The notes below the pieces were generated by a model. That model was not told where the DNA came from and did not search any database. It worked only from the letters and a program-made list of their open reading frames with translations. Shown one piece after another: positions 38,698-47,225 of a stretch of DNA of 64,000 nt. The stretch is from positions 1 through 64,000 of the forward strand of contig JAPLHB010000188.1 of NCBI GenBank assembly GCA_026389845.1, in the 5' to 3' direction. Each line of letters opens with the position of its first letter. Within the stretch, counting starts at the first letter, position 1. Origin of the DNA: Chloroflexota bacterium. GTDB lineage: Bacteria > Chloroflexota > Anaerolineae > CG2-30-64-16. The translations under genes and the position numbers were made by a program.

Positions 38698-41600
38698 CTA
38701 CGGCCGGCTGTTCAATAACACCGCCCCTCTTCCTGCCCCCACCGTCACGCTTGTCACCGCTGTGTAATCCACGCGCCAGCCGCTCGTGTCCCCATCTTCC
38801 GGCACGAAGCCGCCGCCGACCGGATTCGCCTGGTAATAGGTTCCGCCCAGGGCCACCGTGCGCGAGGTCGCGCCGGGGTTGACCAGCACCAGGCCATTCG
38901 TGTAGCTCCGCCGGTAGACCCCCGCCGCGGCGTCGTAGAGCGCGGCCACGTCGGCCGGCACGCCGCCCAGGTAGCTGCCGATGGGGAGCTCGTACTCCGG
39001 CCACCACTCCGGGTCCAGGTCGAGATCCAGGTTGATGTAGCTGCGCGTCCCCTTGACCAGCAGGTAGCTGCTCAGCAGGAACATCCGGTCGGCGACTGTG
39101 CCGTCGGTGTAGGGCTGGGCGATGATGATCTTGCCGAGGCGGGCCAGGGCCAGGATGCGATCCATCTGGAGCTGCCAGTCGGCCAGGTCATAGGGATCGC
39201 CCGGCCCCCATTCGCCGAAGCCCTCCACCATCACGCCGTCCGCGGCGCTGTAATCGGTCGCGTCCCGGCCGTTGACCCAGCCGCCCACGTTGGGGATCAG
39301 CACGTACTGGCTGCCGAGCCGTCCTTTGACGTAGACGATCCAATCGCGGATGCGCGCGGCCCACGCGGCCTCGAACGCTGCGTCCACGTCGGGCAGTGGC
39401 GGTGCGTAGTGATCCGCGCCCATAGTGTTGGGCACCGAAAGGGAATCGGCGAAGAGGCCGTCGTCGGCATTGGCCGCAAGCTGTCGCAGCACCTCCCCTG
39501 TCCACCAGGTCCGGTAGCCCGCGTCATTCAGCTCCGCCAGATACCAGCCCCAATCGCAGTTGTAGACGCGGGGCTGTCCCGCCCAGGGGAAGAACCAGGC
39601 CGCCTGGACCCCCGCCTCCCCCGGCCACTCCTGCACCCAATCGTTTCCCTCGATGATCTGGAGATAATCGCCGGTCGGCTGGCAATTGTCCTGCGCCGCG
39701 CGATAGCCCAGGCCCGGCCCCAGCCGGTAATGCAGGATCAGGAAGTTCGGATTGAGGCTGCGCAGCCGGTCGGCGTCGTCGCGGGTCATCTTCTGCGTGC
39801 CGGCGTAGTGCCCCGCGGCGAAGGCCACCTGTGCATCGCTCAGCATGGCCAGGCCGGTGATCTGGTCGTTGAAGACGTGGATGCCCGCGGTCGTGTCGGG
39901 CCAGGCGCGGACGCTGCCCGATCCCTGCGTGGGCGTGACGGTCGGCGTGCGGGTGGCGGTGGGCGTGGGTAGGGGCGGGGTCACCCCGCCCGTACCCGTC
40001 GGCGTCCGGCTGGCCGTCGCGGTGGGCGTCGGCGTCGCCGTCGCCGTGGCGGGCGGACTGCCGAGCGGATAGATGCTGAGGCGGACGCCGACGCCGTCTA
40101 CTGAGACGAGCGGGGCTGTCAGCAGGCCGGCCGGATCGGCAATGAGGGTGTTCTCCTGGAGCAGGACATTGTCGGCCAGGCGCCGGTTCTCCCATCGGTA
40201 GGATGCGCCGGGGACGATGACGAACTGCTGCCGGCGTCGCGGGGTCACATCCACGACCTGGCTGGAGCCGTCGCTGGTGCGCAGGACGAGCGACCAGAGG
40301 CCGGACGTGTCGGTCGGCGGCCCGGCGAAATCGTGCCACGAGGCCGACCATTCCAGGTTCAGGTTGTAGCTGGCCGGGCCGGTGGGGGGCACGGGGCTGC
40401 TGCCGTAGGCGTAGGTCAGACCGGGCACGGTCTCGTCGCGCCGCGTCTGCCAGCCGTGGAACGGCGCCCACGTTTCGTAGCTGACCATCGGCCCCATCCC
40501 TGCAAAGCCGAGCCAGGCATGGCCCTCGGCGACCGTCGCGCCGGAGAACGCGCGGCGGCTGGCGTAAAACTGGCCGTAGACCGGCTGCCCCTGGCTGGCC
40601 CAGGCGAGCACGTCATCTTCGGTGCCGTGATCCAGCGAGATGAGCGCGGTGTCGTCCCCGCGGCGGGCCACCAACTGCGCTTGGTGGTTCTGCCAGTCCC
40701 AGACGCCGACGCCGTTGTACGCAGCCAGGGGGCCGGCATAGCGGCCGGTGTTGCTGATCGGCAGGTTGGCGGCGATCGTGCCCCACTTCCACGTCACGTC
40801 CTCGACCCAGTTGACCGTCCCGTCCGCGCCGTCGGCCGCCCGATAGTTGGTCATCGGCTCGCCCGCATGGACCGCAGCGAAGACGTTCGGGTAGCGCAGG
40901 CCGAGCGCCAGGCTGCCGCTGCCGCCCATGCTCTGCCCGTAAACGTAGACGCGGTTCGGATCGGCCGTGTGACCGGCGAGGCCGTAGCCCCGCAGCGTGT
41001 CGTAGATCGCACGCAGCAGCCGCTCCTCGGTGTAGTTGACGAGAGGCCCGGTGTCGGCCGTGCCGCCCTGCCGGTAGTCGTAGGTCACCGAGTGGCCGTA
41101 GTACCAGGTTTGGTGCGGGTCGTCGCCGTAGACCTGGATAGCGCACCAGTCGTAGGGCGTCTCGGGATCATCGCCATACCGGCCGCCCCACCCCTGGAGG
41201 TAGAGGTAGATCGGGTAGGTCGCGGGCGGCGTCCCCTCGCACGCGTTCGCGGACGGCAACGCTACGCCGTAATTGTAGGCATACTGCTGCGCCGCGCTCT
41301 CTTGGGGCACGTCGAAGGTCGGGTTGTAGCCTTCGTAGTCCAGGTACTGCGTGAAGACAACTCCCCGCCCCCCGGCCGCCTGCCAGACCAGCACCGGCCG
41401 CGGATCGGCCGGCGCTTCGTTGAGGGGCGCCGCGAGGCTGTTGCCCGGCCCGAAGTTCGTCCGATCTTCGGCACCCTCGTAGACCGTGGTAACAGCGTAG
41501 TAGAACTGGCCCGTCTCGTGGGTCGTCCAGACGAACAGCCCGGTGGTATCGGCCAGGAGTGCCCCCAGATCGGCGATGACGTAGTTCGCGGTGACCGGCG

Positions 41601-42126
41601 GCTCGCGCTCGCGTTCGGTCCAGAAGATGCTGCTCCCTTCGCCCAACGGCCCCCATCGCGCGGTCAGTCGCCGTGCCGCGGCGATGTTAGCCGCGGTGAT
41701 AGGTGCGATGTGCCGGTAGACGTGATACCGCTCGCCGGTCAAGCTGCCCGTCTCATTCCAGGTGAGAAAGGTCTGGCCCGCGCGGTGGAAGGCGGTCAGC
41801 CCGGTGGGCTGGTTGGAGGGGTGGGTGGTTGGGGATGGCGTTGGTGTGTGGCTGAGAGTTGGCGTCGCGGTTGCGGTGACGGTGGGCCACGGCTGGCGCC
41901 ATTGGCTGACGATGACCGGCAGGTAGTTGAGGCAGCGCGCGTCGGCGCCGGGGGCGACGATGTCTGGCACATCTACGACGCCGTTGGCGTTGACGTCACG
42001 CTGGCAATGGGCGGATGGGTCATCCGCCGGGTGAGAGAGATCGCTGGGGAGGGCGGTCGAGCGGATGGCGCCAACGGCCAACACCAGGGCAAGGATTGCC
42101 AGAATAGGGAGCAGCCTGCGGGACAT
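38698..42126 (-). CDS. Large secreted esterase plus glycoside-hydrolase-like protein
   Basis: 1142 residues. Signal peptide (LLPILAILALVLAVGAI); a dockerin-like calcium motif (DVNANGVVDVPDI, ~45); Thr/Pro linker; Fn3-like domain; an alpha/beta-hydrolase domain with nucleophile elbow VYGQSMGGSGSLALG (~390) and a DHGTEDD acid/His region; a beta domain; a second Thr/Pro linker (~715-760); then a C-terminal TIM-barrel-like glycosidase-like domain (NPNFLILHYRLGPG, DGLFADSLSVPN, GVMVEGFGEW) resembling the putative glycosyl hydrolase GHL15 type. Probably attacks esterified polysaccharide outside the cell. ggagg lies 6 bases before the ATG. Confidence 0.82.
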   Translation of the reverse strand: MSRRLLPILAILALVLAVGAIRSTALPSDLSHPADDPSAHCQRDVNANGVVDVPDIVAPGADARCLNYLPVIVSQWRQPWPTVTATATPTLSHTPTPSPTTHPSNQPTGLTAFHRAGQTFLTWNETGSLTGERYHVYRHIAPITAANIAAARRLTARWGPLGEGSSIFWTEREREPPVTANYVIADLGALLADTTGLFVWTTHETGQFYYAVTTVYEGAEDRTNFGPGNSLAAPLNEAPADPRPVLVWQAAGGRGVVFTQYLDYEGYNPTFDVPQESAAQQYAYNYGVALPSANACEGTPPATYPIYLYLQGWGGRYGDDPETPYDWCAIQVYGDDPHQTWYYGHSVTYDYRQGGTADTGPLVNYTEERLLRAIYDTLRGYGLAGHTADPNRVYVYGQSMGGSGSLALGLRYPNVFAAVHAGEPMTNYRAADGADGTVNWVEDVTWKWGTIAANLPISNTGRYAGPLAAYNGVGVWDWQNHQAQLVARRGDDTALISLDHGTEDDVLAWASQGQPVYGQFYASRRAFSGATVAEGHAWLGFAGMGPMVSYETWAPFHGWQTRRDETVPGLTYAYGSSPVPPTGPASYNLNLEWSASWHDFAGPPTDTSGLWSLVLRTSDGSSQVVDVTPRRRQQFVIVPGASYRWENRRLADNVLLQENTLIADPAGLLTAPLVSVDGVGVRLSIYPLGSPPATATATPTPTATASRTPTGTGGVTPPLPTPTATRTPTVTPTQGSGSVRAWPDTTAGIHVFNDQITGLAMLSDAQVAFAAGHYAGTQKMTRDDADRLRSLNPNFLILHYRLGPGLGYRAAQDNCQPTGDYLQIIEGNDWVQEWPGEAGVQAAWFFPWAGQPRVYNCDWGWYLAELNDAGYRTWWTGEVLRQLAANADDGLFADSLSVPNTMGADHYAPPLPDVDAAFEAAWAARIRDWIVYVKGRLGSQYVLIPNVGGWVNGRDATDYSAADGVMVEGFGEWGPGDPYDLADWQLQMDRILALARLGKIIIAQPYTDGTVADRMFLLSSYLLVKGTRSYINLDLDLDPEWWPEYELPIGSYLGGVPADVAALYDAAAGVYRRSYTNGLVLVNPGATSRTVALGGTYYQANPVGGGFVPEDGDTSGWRVDYTAVTSVTVGAGRGAVLLNSRP

Positions 42127-42232
42127 GGGCGCCTCCGTCCAACAAAACAGCTAAATCTGCGTGCGCAGCTTGCGTTTACGGGAAAGTACACCGCATGTGT
42201 CTGCGTCCAAACCATCTTGCTGAACGCTTATC

Positions 42233-42261
42233 ATTGTACGAGATCGGCGCCGGTTTGTCCA
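42233..42261 (-). promoter_or_regulatory. Promoter of the esterase/glycosidase gene
   Basis: Minus strand TGGACA, 17-base spacer, TACAAT; leader ~100 bases. Confidence 0.55.
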
Positions 42262-42307
42262 GGGGGTAATGGGGCTATCAGCAATTCCCCAAGTGATTGC
42301 CCGGCGG

Positions 42308-42446
42308 GTGTCACCCTGAGCGGGTTCGCCCTGTGAAGTTCGTTGCAGCGAGAATCCAGCGAAGGGTCTCGCCGCGAGGAGAGATTCTTCGCTAGATGCT
42401 CACCGTCGCGAGAGGTTAGGGGTCAACTCGCTCAGAATGGCAGATG
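42308..42446. repeat. Long palindromic repeat family R1
   Basis: Starts tgtcaccctgagcgggttcg and ends aactcgctcagaatggcag, with gagaatccagcgaagggtct / agattcttcgctagatgctc in the middle. It abuts the 3' end of the aminotransferase gene. With the promoter above it accounts for the 305-base gap 42127-42431. Confidence 0.8.
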
Positions 42447-43511
42447 CCTCAAAGCGGATTTTGCGCGGCCAGATAACTCTCCACCTGCGCCAACGCTGCG
42501 GGGAAGTTGACCCGCCCCAGGCCGATGCGGAAGTGGCTGGCAGAAGTCCGCGACCGGCCGGTCGGGGCGAAGCTGCGGGAAGGCCACCGAGCCGGCGGCC
42601 GGGAGCAGGGGAGTAAAGAGGTCGCGATGGGCGGCGAAGAAGCGCCCGGCCGCAGCCAGGTTTTCGGCGATGATCCCCAGGTTGCGCGCCAGGATGCGCT
42701 CCGCGGCCCGCAACGCCATGATGCCCAGGATCTCCGCGGGCGCGCTGTTGCAGATGGTGGTGTAGTCGTGGAACGCGATGCAGCGGCGCAGCAACGCACG
42801 GTCGCGCACGACCAGCCAGCCGATGCGCAGACCGGGCAGCGCAAACGACTTGGACAGCCCGGAGAGGGCCAAGCTCTGCCCGTACAGGCTGGCGACCGAC
42901 GGCAGCCGGTCGGCTGCGTCGTATTCCAGCAGCCGGTACATCTCATCGGAGAAGACGTATAGCGAATGGCGTATGGCGAATCGGAGAATTGCCTGCAACT
43001 CGGCTATCGTCGGCTGGTAGCCCGTCGGGTTGTGCGGGAAGTTGATGATTAGTAACCGGGTACGGGGCGCGATGGCGCGTTCGAGGCAGTCGAGGTCGAG
43101 CCGCCAGCGACCCGCCACATGCTCCAGCGGCCACGGCGTCACCGAGCAGCCCAGCGCCCGCGCCACCTCGTGGAGCGATTGGTAGGCCGGCGCGATGGCT
43201 ATGATCTCGTCGCCGGGGGCCAGGAGCGCGTTCATGGCGATGAAGATCAGCTCTTCCGGCGCGGCGATCAGCACGTCGTCTGGCGAGACGTTGTCATAAA
43301 GTGCAGCGATCTCGGCGCGAAGCAGAGGATGACCCTGCGACTCGGTGTAGCTCAGCTTGAGGCCGCGCCACAGATCAAGCGTCTCGCCGTCGGCCAGGCC
43401 GAGCAGCTCCTCCAGGCTCAGCGCCTCGCAGTCCGACGCGCTGAGCAGATAGCACGCGGTGAACTCGTGGACGGCAAAGTAACGTTCGAGCTGGAAATCG
43501 CTGATCTGCAT
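42432..43511 (-). CDS. Class I/II aminotransferase with C-terminal deletion and frameshift
   Basis: 359 residues as read. PLP-fold motifs are present: ESQGHPLLRAEIA, NFPHNPTGYQPT, FSDEMYR, and the PLP-binding Lys in SGLSKSFALPGLRIGW. After FPQLRPDRPVADFCQ the frame becomes nonsense; the other frame (stop at 42449) continues HFRIGLGRVNFPAALAQVESYL, the proper family ending. Around 25 residues that normally lie between these segments are also missing. So a non-triplet deletion near 42540 has removed part of the small domain; the product is probably inactive (or it is an assembly error). It lies 34 bases after the selenoprotein-like gene, same strand. Confidence 0.8.
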   Translation of the reverse strand: MQISDFQLERYFAVHEFTACYLLSASDCEALSLEELLGLADGETLDLWRGLKLSYTESQGHPLLRAEIAALYDNVSPDDVLIAAPEELIFIAMNALLAPGDEIIAIAPAYQSLHEVARALGCSVTPWPLEHVAGRWRLDLDCLERAIAPRTRLLIINFPHNPTGYQPTIAELQAILRFAIRHSLYVFSDEMYRLLEYDAADRLPSVASLYGQSLALSGLSKSFALPGLRIGWLVVRDRALLRRCIAFHDYTTICNSAPAEILGIMALRAAERILARNLGIIAENLAAAGRFFAAHRDLFTPLLPAAGSVAFPQLRPDRPVADFCQPLPHRPGAGQLPRSVGAGGELSGRAKSALRHLPF

Positions 43512-43545
43512 CGGCCGCTGTGTTCCTTTATTCGTCTTGCGACAA

Positions 43546-44922
43546 CTACTTCGTCGGCGTCGCGACCGGTGGGTTCAGCAGGTCCTGGATCGCCTTCTCG
43601 AACTGATCCAACGGCAGTGCACCGGGGATGCGGGTTCCCGTCTGCTTTTGCGCATCGAGGAGCAGGAAGTAGGGGGTGCCGCGCACGCCCACCTGCTGGG
43701 CCAACTTATTGTCGGCGTCAATCACGCTCTGGCCGGGTGCGTCCTTGAGGCACTGCTTGAACCTGGCCTCGTCCAGCCCCAGGCTCGCGGCATAGGCGAG
43801 CATCGCCGCGTCGTCGCCCTCCTTCCACTCCGCCTGCTTGCCGAAGAGCAGGTCGTGGAACCCCCAGAACTTGCCCTGGTCGCCCGCACACAGTGCAGCC
43901 ACGGCCGCTTTGGGCGCATAGATGGGGAAGATCTTGAAGACGTAGCGCATCTGGCCGGTGTCAAAGTACTTCGCCTTCAGCGTCGGCTCGACGGTCTTGA
44001 AGTGCTGCGCGCAGTAGCCGCATTTGAAGTCCTCGAACGCGATCAGCACCAGCCGCGCGTTGGCCGCACCCGTGGCTGGGCTGCCATCGTAGGTGAAGCC
44101 GGGCCGCGCCGGGTTAACATCATAAAACGCGACGTTGGCCGGCAGCGGCGTCGGCGTGACCGGCGGGTGAGCGCCGCTGAGCGCCTTTTCGATCATCTGC
44201 TGAATCTCTTGTGGGCCTACTCCGAATTTGTACCAGTCGTTGACGAAGACAGAAGGCGTGCCTTGAACACCCATTTTCGTCCCTTCTTCCACATCGCGTT
44301 GGATCCTCGTCAGAGTAGCAGGCGCGCTCAAACAAGCGTCGTATTTGGCACCATCCACGCCCGAGGCCACCGCCTGGTTGCGGAACTGGTCGCTAGCGTC
44401 CTTGGCGCTGGACCAAGAGCCTTGATTGGCGAAGAGCCAGTCGTGCAAAGCCCAAAACAATTCGGGGTCCTGCTGCCCTGCACAATAGACAGCCTTAGCG
44501 GCCGGAAGCGCATTGGCATGGCCGAGCTGCGTCAACGGGAAGTTGCGGAAAACGAACAGAACCTTACCGGTGGCAACGTACGCTTCATCCAGAAGCGGAG
44601 CTACTTGCTGTGCAAAGTAGCCGCAGCCCGGTCACTGGAAGTCTGAGAACTCGATGAGCTTCACCGGCGCCTTCGGATCGCCGCGGTAGAAGTTGCCGTC
44701 GGCGTCCATGCCCACAGGCAGGTCGAGTTTCTTACCCGGCTCCGAGACTGGGGTCGTTGTGACGGCGGCTGGTGCGGCCGTCGCAACGACCCCAGTCGGG
44801 ACCTGGATGATTGCCGGCGCCGGTGGAGTCGCTGGAGCGCAGGCCGCGGCGATCAGCGCAGTGGCGATCAGCGCCAACGCGTACATCGGTTTGAACAGGG
44901 AACGGTGACTCCGTTTTCCCAT
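43546..44922 (-). CDS. Double DsbA-like lipoprotein, putative selenoprotein (U-P-G-C)
   Basis: Read through one in-frame TGA (44634-44632) the gene encodes 458 residues. Lipobox LIAAAC, short stalk, DsbA-type domain 1 with KLIEFSDFQ-U-PGCGYFAQQV: Sec would be residue 97, exactly at the first Cys of CxxC. cis-Pro loop GVQGTPSVF follows. Domain 2 has EDFKCGYCAQHF (301-304) and GVRGTPYF. The ORF track shows two pieces (44632-44925 and 43546-44535) in one frame with no other stop, and the protein sequence between them is family-like (FRNFPLTQLG). ATG 44922 has aaggag 6 bases upstream. Likely a membrane-anchored thiol/selenol oxidoreductase; substrate unknown. Confidence 0.8.
44599..44622 (-). promoter_or_regulatory. 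Candidate bacterial SECIS hairpin after the TGA of the downstream selenoprotein gene
   Basis: Minus strand GGCTACTTTGC-ACA-GCAAGTAGCT: a 10-pair stem with one bulged U and a 3-base loop. The loop starts 20 bases after the TGA, within the spacing known for bacterial SECIS elements. It lacks the GU loop of E. coli fdhF, but bacterial SECIS loops vary. Confidence 0.5.
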
Positions 44923-44965
44923 CAAGCACTCCTTGGAATTCGGCGGATGTCACTATTCAGCCGTA

Positions 44966-45046
44966 GCAGAGCATCCCTTCGACAAGCTCAGGGCAAGCTC
45001 TGAGCGGAGTGGCGCGAACTGCTGCGGGGCTCCGCTCAGAGTGCTC
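44966..45046. repeat. Palindromic GAGCATCCCTTCGAC repeat between the two selenoprotein-like genes
   Basis: agagcatcccttcgacaag with gggcaagctctgagcggag pairs with ctccgctcagagtgctcg. It fills most of the 158-base gap and could attenuate the downstream gene. Confidence 0.65.
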
Positions 45047-45080
45047 GTTCTGGGCTATAGGCTGAACTGTCAGCGGCGGG

Positions 45081-46496
45081 TTACTTTACCGCAGTCGGCG
45101 CGGGCGTCGGCGTGATTGGATTCAACGCCGCCTGGATCTTGCTCTCGAAGTCTGCCAATGGCTGCGCGCCGACGATGTTGGCGACGGCCTGGCCCTGCTT
45201 GAGGTCTATAAACAGGACGGCCGGCACGGCGGGCACGCCGATCTCTTGCCCAAACTGCAGGGCGACGTCCACCGCGATCTGCGTGGCCGAATCGTTCAGG
45301 CACTGCGTGAACTTGGTCTCGTCTAGACCGAGCGACTTGGCATAGCCGGCCATGGCAGCATCGTCCCCCTCTTTCCATTCGGCCTGCTTGCTGAACAGGA
45401 GGTCGTGGAACTCCCAGAACTTGCCCCGATTGGCCGCGCACGCGGCGGCTGCGGCGGCCCTCGGCGCATCGGTCGGATAGATTTTGAAGACGACCCGCAT
45501 CTGGCCCATATTAACGTATTTGTCCCGCAAGATTGGCCAGACTGCCGTTGCGTATTGTGCGCTGGGCGCGGACTTGAAATCCATGAACGTCAACATCATC
45601 AGCGACGCTTTGGCATCACCGAGCGTCGGGCTGCCATCGTAAGTCAGGCCAGGGCGGTTGGGGTCGGGATCGTAGAAATTCACCCCGGCGGGCAAAGGCG
45701 TCGGCGTGGGGAAAGGCGTCGCCGTGGGCGGCGGATGAAGGCCCTGTTGCGCCTTCGCGATGTACGCATCCAGTTGACTGGGGTCAGGAACGTGCCAGTC
45801 GTTGACGAAAAACGACGGCGTACCTTGTACACCGAGCTGCCCGGCTGCGGCGGTTTCAGATTGTACGAGCTGGGTGTACTTGCCTCCATCCAGGCACGTA
45901 TTGAACGCCGCGGCGTTCAGCCCCAACGCGACCGCAAAGGCTTTCAACTTGTCCTTGCTGAAGGCGCCCTGGTTCTCACCCGCCTGGCTGGCGAACAACT
46001 TGTCGTGATAGGGCCAAAAGGCATTCTGGTCGGCCGCGCATTCGCTGGCTTCGGCGGCCCACTGCGATTCCGGGCCCAGGAAAGCCATGTGCATGTAACC
46101 GAAACGAACGAGTCCGGTGGTGACGTACTTTTCAGTAATCTGGCGACCCGCGCCAGTGGCGAAAACGCCACAGTACGGTCACTGGAAGTCGCTGATTTCG
46201 ATCAGCACGACCGTGGCGTTCGGGTCCCCCTGGTAGTGATGCGTCTTGGCAGCCGCAGGACTCTTGGCGAGCGACGGGCCTGCTTCTTGACTTCCCTGTT
46301 GGACAGGCGCAAGGGACGCGGTCGGTCCGGCCGTGGCGGCCGGTGGCTTGGCGACGGCCGGGGCCGGCGCACTCGTCGCGGCCGGGGCCGGCAGGGTCGC
46401 CGGGATACAGGCCGCGCCGATCAGCGCGATGACGAAGAGCGCCAGGGTCAGGCCGATCAGCCTGAGCCAGACGCGGGGACGGGGTAAGTGTGTCAA
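45081..46496 (-). CDS. Double DsbA-like lipoprotein, putative selenoprotein (U-P-Y-C)
   Basis: 471 residues when read through TGA at 46181-46179. TTG start with aggagg 5 bases upstream; lipobox LIGAAC; stalk; domain 1 VVLIEISDFQ-U-PYCGVFATGAG, Sec at residue 106 in the CxxC nucleophile position, then KYVTTGLVRFGYMHMAFLGPES as in normal DsbA-like proteins, and cis-Pro loop GVQGTPSFF. Domain 2 keeps the fold and spacing but has SAPS at 309-312 instead of CxxC, and VPAVPAV at the cis-Pro loop, so it is probably non-catalytic. ORF pieces 46179-46496 and 45081-46094 are in one frame. It is a diverged tandem paralogue of the 43546 gene. Confidence 0.8.
46140..46156 (-). promoter_or_regulatory. Candidate bacterial SECIS hairpin after the TGA of the upstream selenoprotein gene
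   Basis: Minus strand CTGGCG-CGGGT-CGCCAG, a perfect 6-base stem with G in the second loop position, 28 bases after the TGA. An overlapping alternative GTGGCG-TTTT-CGCCAC (46156-46171) has its loop 13 bases after the TGA. Either could form. Confidence 0.45.
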
Positions 46497-46514
46497 AAGA
46501 ACCTCCTAAGGTGA

Positions 46515-46534
46515 AACGTGTTGCGTGTTGCGTG
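46515..46534. repeat. Short GTGTTGC heptamer run
   Basis: cgtgttgcgtgttgcgtg, upstream of the first selenoprotein-like gene; same unit as the 48 kb arrays. Confidence 0.7.
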
Positions 46535-46540
46535 ATTGCC

Positions 46541-46888
46541 CTACAGCGGCAGAAACTGCACGGCGTTTTTCAGGTCTTCTGGCTCTCCGATCTTGGAGAT
46601 CATTTCCAGGTCTCGAACGCAGACACCGATCGAGACAAGCAACTGATGAGCGTAGATGACGCCACCGAAGGGAATGCCCGCCTCTTGCCGCCTGGCAGCC
46701 TCGACGAGCAGGTCGTCATCTTGGGAAAAGAGTACGCGACCCAACTCGGCGGCTCGATCCAGTACAGCGGGATCAGCCAGCGTGTACGTGCCATCCTCAT
46801 AGGCGGTGACCAGGTCTACTTCGCGCAGACGCAGTCCGACAGCGATGGCACGCGGCACGTTGTGATCCATGTAGAGCTTGACCGGCAT
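46541..46888 (-). CDS. DUF5615 PIN-like toxin
   Basis: 115 residues. MPVKLYMDHNVPRAIAVGLRLREVDLVTAYEDG and LFSQDDDLL match the DUF5615/Mut7-C-like PIN-fold family, with acidic residues in the D-x-N and D-D-D positions. It follows a DUF433 gene, the standard antitoxin partner. Expected RNase-type toxin; activity not shown for most members. Confidence 0.82.
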   Translation of the reverse strand: MPVKLYMDHNVPRAIAVGLRLREVDLVTAYEDGTYTLADPAVLDRAAELGRVLFSQDDDLLVEAARRQEAGIPFGGVIYAHQLLVSIGVCVRDLEMISKIGEPEDLKNAVQFLPL

Positions 46889-47202
46889 CCGATCACCCCT
46901 CTGGCCTCCAGTCGGGCCGTCAACCTGGAAGGAGGTGATGAGCGCCGCAGGCGCGTTACAAGCTCAAGCCGCCGTTCGATATCCTGATCGAGTTCCTCCT
47001 TATGATCCCAGTAGTAGGCCAGCGCAGAGTAAACTTGACCGAGCGTCAGGTAAGGGTGCTGGAAATGCAGCTCCTCTGGACTCCAGCCATGTGCAAGGTA
47101 TTCCTGGACAAGCTCGATCACCTTCATGGTGGTTCCGGTAATCACCGGCACCGCGGCATCGCTCAATGTGATATGTTCGTAACGTGTTTCAACAAGGCTC
47201 AT
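46816..47202 (-). CDS. DUF433 antitoxin, C-terminally extended into the toxin gene
   Basis: 128 residues. GTTMKVIELVQEYLAHGWSPEELHFQHPYLTLGQVYSALAYYWDHKEELD is the DUF433 winged-helix-type domain. Relatives stop at about ARGVI, just before the toxin; here the frame stays open and adds GCRSSSTWITTC onward, overlapping the toxin gene by 73 bases. This suggests loss of the original stop. ATG 47202 has ggaggg upstream. Confidence 0.8.
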   Translation of the reverse strand: MSLVETRYEHITLSDAAVPVITGTTMKVIELVQEYLAHGWSPEELHFQHPYLTLGQVYSALAYYWDHKEELDQDIERRLELVTRLRRSSPPSRLTARLEARGVIGCRSSSTWITTCRVPSLSDCVCAK

Positions 47203-47225
47203 ACATCCCTCCAATGCCATGCTAA

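Noticed and set aside
40333-42336. Plus-strand ORF 40333..42336 (667 aa)
   Set aside because: Shadow of the secreted esterase gene; low-complexity Arg/Gly/Val composition and no domains.
43546-46496. Two independent pseudogenes with nonsense mutations
   Set aside because: Both stops are TGA, both exactly at the CxxC nucleophile, both with intact frames after; chance is a poor explanation, though sel genes are needed for proof.
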